In this document: positions 63,392 to 63,422 of the stretch, in pieces
Layout of the letters: each line of letters opens with the position of its first letter
Position numbering within the stretch: position 1 is the stretch's first letter
From: Faucicola sp048551375
Lineage (GTDB): Bacteria; Pseudomonadota; Gammaproteobacteria; Pseudomonadales; Moraxellaceae
NCBI RefSeq assembly: GCF_048551375.1
Contig: NZ_JBLYZJ010000014.1
Coordinates: 1-63,422 of the forward strand
Length of the DNA: 63,422 nt
Direction: 5' to 3'
The notes under the pieces: generated by a model
Database searches by the model: none
What the model saw: the letters and a program-made list of their open reading frames with translations, nothing else
Told to the model about the DNA's origin: nothing
Position numbers and translations under genes: made by a program

Positions 63392-63422
63392 TGTTGACGA
63401 TGACCTACTCTCACATGGGCGA
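63392..63422 (-). rRNA. rrf: 5S ribosomal RNA, 3' end only
   Basis: The minus strand reads CCCATGTGAGAGTAGGTCAT then CGTCAACA, the conserved 3' part of bacterial 5S rRNA (as in Acinetobacter: CCCATGTGAGAGTAAGTCAT). The gene continues beyond the window; 16S and 23S presumably lie further on. Confidence 0.9.

Noticed and set aside
1..63422. tRNA genes, riboswitches and DNA uptake sequences
   Set aside because: No T-loop-like GTTCGAATC segments in gaps, no recognised riboswitch core, and only an isolated AAGTGCGGT inside rne. None could be supported by eye.

Overview
The window looks like chromosome from a gammaproteobacterium of the family Moraxellaceae, most likely a Moraxella (M. osloensis-like). 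This is inferred from moderate GC content, the gene set (polA, pilU, fadBA, metR, rne/rluC, rng, a DUF2382 stress pair, a cold-shock/DUF1294 fusion) and protein flavour; no database search was possible. Most of it is housekeeping DNA with small accessory inserts and an unusually dense set of intergenic palindromic repeats.

Layout. 1-5.1 kb (minus strand): RidA-family protein, gshB, pyrE, an unknown gene, an SDR-type epimerase and nadC. 5.4-10.4 kb: a DUF3999/DUF2339 membrane-protein pair. 10.5-12.5 kb: ampD and the type IV pilus ATPase gene pilU. 12.6-14.4 kb: two unknown exported proteins. 14.7-18.9 kb: polA, a vapBC-type toxin-antitoxin pair and a periplasmic YceI protein. 19.2-21.3 kb: an AT-rich two-gene cassette (DNA methyltransferase plus candidate nuclease), probably a type II restriction-modification system, separated from valS by a long palindrome. 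21.5-26.6 kb: valS, a HAD phosphatase and rluC. 27.4-35.5 kb: rne (long 5' region, 1355-residue protein), a DUF808 membrane protein, a lipoprotein-like dsbC and rng with an insert in its S1 domain. 35.6-46.2 kb: hom, a thiolase, two small-operon unknowns, two DUF2382 proteins, metR, pepD and a CBS/DUF21 membrane protein. 46.4-53.1 kb: fadBA, a CHMI-family protein, ybaK, a c-type cytochrome, rpsU and yqeY.

53.4-63.2 kb holds the most interesting region: a minus-strand set of SWIM zinc-finger protein, DUF5691-like protein, ankyrin-like protein, MoxR-type AAA ATPase, DUF5682 protein and VWA-domain protein. The ATPase + VWA + SWIM combination is known from many bacteria (it resembles the E. coli yeh locus) but has no established function. 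Here it is interrupted by a REP-associated tyrosine transposase (RAYT) gene on the opposite strand, bracketed by four pairs of GTAG-headed palindromes that look like its own REP/BIME substrates. The window ends in the 3' end of a 5S rRNA gene, so the cluster lies just downstream of an rRNA operon.

Repeats. At least four GTAG-headed REP-like families, a longer MITE-like C/G-rich element with terminal inverted repeats, and two other palindromic families occupy most of the larger intergenic gaps. No tRNA genes, CRISPR arrays, prophage genes or complete IS elements were seen.
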